The position numbers and the translations under genes were made by a program. This document shows positions 14,200 to 16,382 of a stretch of DNA of 16,382 bases, one piece after another (within the stretch, counting starts at the first letter, position 1; each line of letters opens with the position of its first letter). The notes beneath the pieces are model-generated. The model did no database searches. It saw only the letters and a program-made list of their open reading frames with translations, and was not told the origin of the DNA. Source of the DNA: Syntrophaceae bacterium UBA4810 (GTDB lineage: Bacteria; Desulfobacterota; Syntrophia; Syntrophales; Smithellaceae); NCBI GenBank assembly GCA_002402545.1, contig DHGA01000062.1:1-16382 (forward strand). Direction: 5' to 3'.

Positions 14200-15000
14200 A
14201 TGACTGAAGAAAAGAAAGTGATCGGCAATTGCATTTTAACCAGGAAAGATAACTACGCAATCATCGCCTTTAACCGGCCGGAAAAATTAAACGCGTTAAG
14301 CCCGGATTTGTTTCTAAGCCTTCAGGAAGCTTTTTTTGAGATAGAAAATGACGAAAGCGTGCGCGCCCTGATTTTCACGGGTATGGGTGATAATTTTTCC
14401 GCGGGCGGCGACGTGGAAGAAGACATTAAGCCGTTGAAAGACAAGTCAGCAATCGAATTCAAAGAATATTTTAATCCGTTGTGTGAAATGTACATGAGAG
14501 TTTACAATGTGGAAAAACCGACCATTGCCGCGATCAACGGCTTCGCGCTGGGCGCGGGCATGGAATTGGCGCTCATGTGCGATATCAGAATCGCGGCGGA
14601 CACAATGCAGATGGGAGAATTTTTTGTCCGGATGGGGCTTGTGCCGGAAGCTGGTATGTGTGTGCTTCCCAAGCTGGTTGGTATGGGCAGAGCTAAAATG
14701 ATGTGCTACACGGGCGAGCTGATTGATGCTGAACAGGCACTGCGCATCGGACTTGTCGAACAGGTTGTTCCCCAAGGAGAGTTGATGGCTGCCGCGGAAA
14801 AACTTGCCGCGCGGCTGGCAAAAGGCCCCGCCTCCATCAAGATAATGAAACGCGCGATTAACGAATTGGGCTCGCTGCCGCTGGAACAGACGCTGAATGC
14901 GTCCGTCTTGTATCAATTTGCGGCATCCAGGACGAGCGACCACGCCGAGGCGGTAAAAGCTTTTTTGGAGAAACGCAAACCTAGATATACAGGGAAGTAA
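14200..15000 (+). CDS. Crotonase-family protein (enoyl-CoA hydratase/isomerase)
   Basis: Crotonase-fold enzyme acting on an acyl-CoA. Seen: NRPEKLNALSPDLF (25-38), the oxyanion region FSAGGDVEED, and NGFALGAGMELALMCDIRIAA with Glu122, which matches the first catalytic Glu of hydratases. The position of the second hydratase Glu (QPE in rat crotonase) is Phe142. An acidic residue occurs instead at Glu150 in GLVPEAGM, aligned with the single catalytic acid of enoyl-CoA isomerases and related members (EGG or PDAG motifs). So an isomerase or other reaction is at least as likely as hydration. The ORF reaches an ATG at 14185, but AAGGGGG (14188-14194) sits just before the ATG at 14200, making that the better start (266 residues). 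It is the last clear beta-oxidation gene in the cluster. Confidence 0.88.
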   Translation: MTEEKKVIGNCILTRKDNYAIIAFNRPEKLNALSPDLFLSLQEAFFEIENDESVRALIFTGMGDNFSAGGDVEEDIKPLKDKSAIEFKEYFNPLCEMYMRVYNVEKPTIAAINGFALGAGMELALMCDIRIAADTMQMGEFFVRMGLVPEAGMCVLPKLVGMGRAKMMCYTGELIDAEQALRIGLVEQVVPQGELMAAAEKLAARLAKGPASIKIMKRAINELGSLPLEQTLNASVLYQFAASRTSDHAEAVKAFLEKRKPRYTGK

Positions 15001-15047
15001 TATTCGGTAATTATTTCTGAGAAAAAACAAAAGTAGCAGGTTATGCC

Positions 15048-16283
15048 GTGGCAACTAAAGTGAAAGATAATAATCATCGCGAAGACCTTCTTAACCTGGG
15101 TCCGGAAATAGAAAAGTGCCAGGCAAAAGGCTTTTCGTTTCTTATTTTTCCGCGCCGCATAGAACAGATATTTCTTGCCGACACGTTTGAATCTCGCAGG
15201 AAACGGTTTTTCATTCTGGGTATCATCGCCATTCTCATGTACAATCTCTTTCTTTTTACCGACCGGGAAATGCTGCCTGATATCTATTTGACCGCATGGA
15301 AAATACGTTTGGGCATTTTTACTCCCCTGATGATTATTTGCCTGCTCTTAATGCGTTTGCCGATATTTGCCCGTTTTATCGACTTCATAACCGACTTTCT
15401 TGTTTTGATTGCCTCAGCCAGTATTCTTGTGATTCTGGAACTTAGCCATCATCCAAATGTGGTGCACTATCACACCGGCATTATCCTGATTGTCATGTTC
15501 GGCAATATTGTCGTCAGGCTCAGATTCTGGCATGCATTCGGTGTTTCGTGGTTGACCTTCCTCTTGTATGTTCTGGCAGTAAGCAGTATTGAACAAATGC
15601 CGCCGCCAGTGATGATCAACAACAGCGTCGTATTATTATCCGCGATCATAATTAGTCTGATTGCCAACTATCAGATGGAAAATGACCGGCGCGTGGATTA
15701 CCTGCGCGAACTTCTGAAAGAAATAGAGACAATTAGGCTGAAAAAAACCAAAGCACAGCTGGAACAACTATCTTCCTCTGACGATCTGACCGGCCTGGCC
15801 AACAGGAGGCACTTTGACGCCTGCCTTGATACGGAATGGAAAAGGGCTGTTAATTATCGGTCTTCATTGTCGCTGCTTTTTATCGATGTTGATGACTTCA
15901 AACCGTACAATGATCATTACGGCCATCAGGCGGGAGATGATTGTCTTCGGAAAATAGCCGACGTTCTGCGTCAGGCTATCCGCCGTCCTCAAGATATCTG
16001 CGCCCGTTATGGCGGGGAAGAGTTCGTCGTATTGCTTCCAAACACATTTCAGGAGAACGCCACACAGTTGGCGGAAAACATTCGTAAAGGCGTTGAGCGG
16101 GAAAAAATTCCCCACAATTATTCAAGGGCATCATATTATGTAACGGTCAGTATCGGTATCGCCAGCCTGATACCCAGGCCGGGTCTCAACCAGAACATTC
16201 TTGTTGAACTGGCCGACAAGGCGCTCTACAAAGCAAAAGAAATGGGGCGAAACAGAGTTCAGGTATTTGACCACACTGAATAA
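15048..16283 (+). CDS. Membrane-bound diguanylate cyclase (GGDEF), GTG start
   Basis: Cyclic di-GMP synthase. A cytoplasmic N-terminus of about 50 residues precedes five or six hydrophobic segments (roughly 53-71, 88-103, 111-131, 144-157, 167-180 and 194-208). A charged, probably coiled-coil linker (211-241) leads to the GGDEF domain at 244-411. Motifs: DDLTGLANRRHFD (245-257), DVDDFKPYNDHYGH (280-293) and GGEEF at 322-326. The inhibitory RxxD (Arg313, Asp316) lies five residues upstream, so feedback inhibition is expected. The GTG at 15048 has AGCAGG at a good distance. An ATG five bases before it is out of frame and stops after six codons. It follows the crotonase gene after 47 bases with no terminator, so it may be read from the beta-oxidation promoter. 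It is distinct in sequence from the cyclase at 3678-4799. Confidence 0.88.
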   Translation: MATKVKDNNHREDLLNLGPEIEKCQAKGFSFLIFPRRIEQIFLADTFESRRKRFFILGIIAILMYNLFLFTDREMLPDIYLTAWKIRLGIFTPLMIICLLLMRLPIFARFIDFITDFLVLIASASILVILELSHHPNVVHYHTGIILIVMFGNIVVRLRFWHAFGVSWLTFLLYVLAVSSIEQMPPPVMINNSVVLLSAIIISLIANYQMENDRRVDYLRELLKEIETIRLKKTKAQLEQLSSSDDLTGLANRRHFDACLDTEWKRAVNYRSSLSLLFIDVDDFKPYNDHYGHQAGDDCLRKIADVLRQAIRRPQDICARYGGEEFVVLLPNTFQENATQLAENIRKGVEREKIPHNYSRASYYVTVSIGIASLIPRPGLNQNILVELADKALYKAKEMGRNRVQVFDHTE

Positions 16284-16297
16284 TCAGTTCAGAAGAT

Positions 16298-16326
16298 AAT
16301 CATTGTTAAACAACAATTAAATGATT
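16298..16326. repeat. AT-rich interrupted inverted repeat after the second cyclase
   Basis: ATTGTT (16302-16307) and AACAAT (16312-16317) form a six-base-pair stem around AAAC, and AATC (16298-16301) can pair with GATT (16323-16326) outside it with a bulge. No T run follows, so it is a poor terminator. It may be an operator for the next gene or chance in AT-rich DNA. Confidence 0.25.
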
Positions 16327-16344
16327 AATCTAATGTACAAATAA

Positions 16345-16382
16345 ATGAGCAAGGTTTTTTTTGCTGATTTTTTCCAGGCGAT
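16345..16382 (+). CDS. Probable start of a gene cut by the window edge
   Basis: An ATG at 16345 opens twelve codons reading MSKVFFADFFQA to the end of the window. This resembles the N-terminus of DUF362-type iron-sulfur proteins (MSKVYFADLRA-like), which are common in anaerobic Deltaproteobacteria, but twelve residues cannot settle it. There is no clear ribosome binding site. TTGTTA (16303-16308) and TAATCT (16326-16331), 17 bases apart, could be a promoter but would give a very short leader. Confidence 0.4.
   Translation, partial: MSKVFFADFFQA

Noticed and set aside
16347..16377. Terminator-like AGCAA...TTGCT with T runs at the right edge
   Set aside because: The stem is only five base pairs with T residues in the loop, and the sequence is better read as the first codons of a new gene.
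1..16382. CRISPR arrays, tRNA or rRNA genes, insertion sequences, phage genes
   Set aside because: No regularly spaced repeats, tRNA-like folds, rRNA sequence or transposase or integrase motifs were seen on reading either strand.

Overview
The window looks like a chromosomal segment of a Gram-negative, probably anaerobic, fatty-acid-metabolising bacterium. It encodes a monofunctional peptidoglycan glycosyltransferase, lipobox proteins and a nearly complete beta-oxidation gene set with several thiolases. AT-rich intergenic regions separate genes of moderate GC. Redundant beta-oxidation genes plus a possible DUF362-type gene start at the right edge fit a Desulfobacterota/Syntrophales-like organism, but this is inference from gene content and no marker gene fixes the taxonomy.

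Layout. 1-128 (-): start of a lipoprotein gene cut by the window edge. 129-554: AT-rich intergenic DNA containing a GC-richer block (about 303-478) that is open on both strands. 555-2206 (+): mtgA and a lipoprotein-like alpha/beta hydrolase, ending at a strong bidirectional terminator. 2268-4799 (-): a thiolase and, upstream of it, a membrane diguanylate cyclase. 4800-5221: no convincing gene. 5222-6658 (-): an NAD-type SDR followed by a nitroreductase. 6659-7085: divergent regulatory region with a 31-codon ORF. 7086-7832 (+): a GntR/FadR-type regulator. 7833-8245: intergenic region holding a good promoter and a 17-bp palindrome. 8246-15000 (+): beta-oxidation cluster of acyl-CoA dehydrogenase, FadI-like thiolase, FadJ-like hydratase/dehydrogenase, a second thiolase and a separate crotonase. 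15048-16283 (+): a second membrane diguanylate cyclase. 16345-end (+): probable start of another gene.

How the parts fit. The acyl-CoA dehydrogenase makes the 2-enoyl-CoA, the FadJ-like protein hydrates and oxidises it, the FadI-like and second thiolases cleave the 3-oxoacyl-CoA, and the extra crotonase may handle double-bond isomers or a special substrate. The regulator gene immediately precedes the cluster. Its own promoter and the cluster promoter carry sites identical at 11 of 12 bases (6970-6981 and 8208-8219) that fit the half-site spacing usual for FadR-type GntR proteins, so it is probably an autoregulated local regulator of this cluster.

I do not see a clearly new defence, mobile or RNA system. 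The most interesting leads are the operator family around the GntR gene, two diguanylate cyclases flanking the lipid genes, departures from standard active-site positions in the acyl-CoA dehydrogenase and the stand-alone crotonase, and several short ORFs in the intergenic regions.
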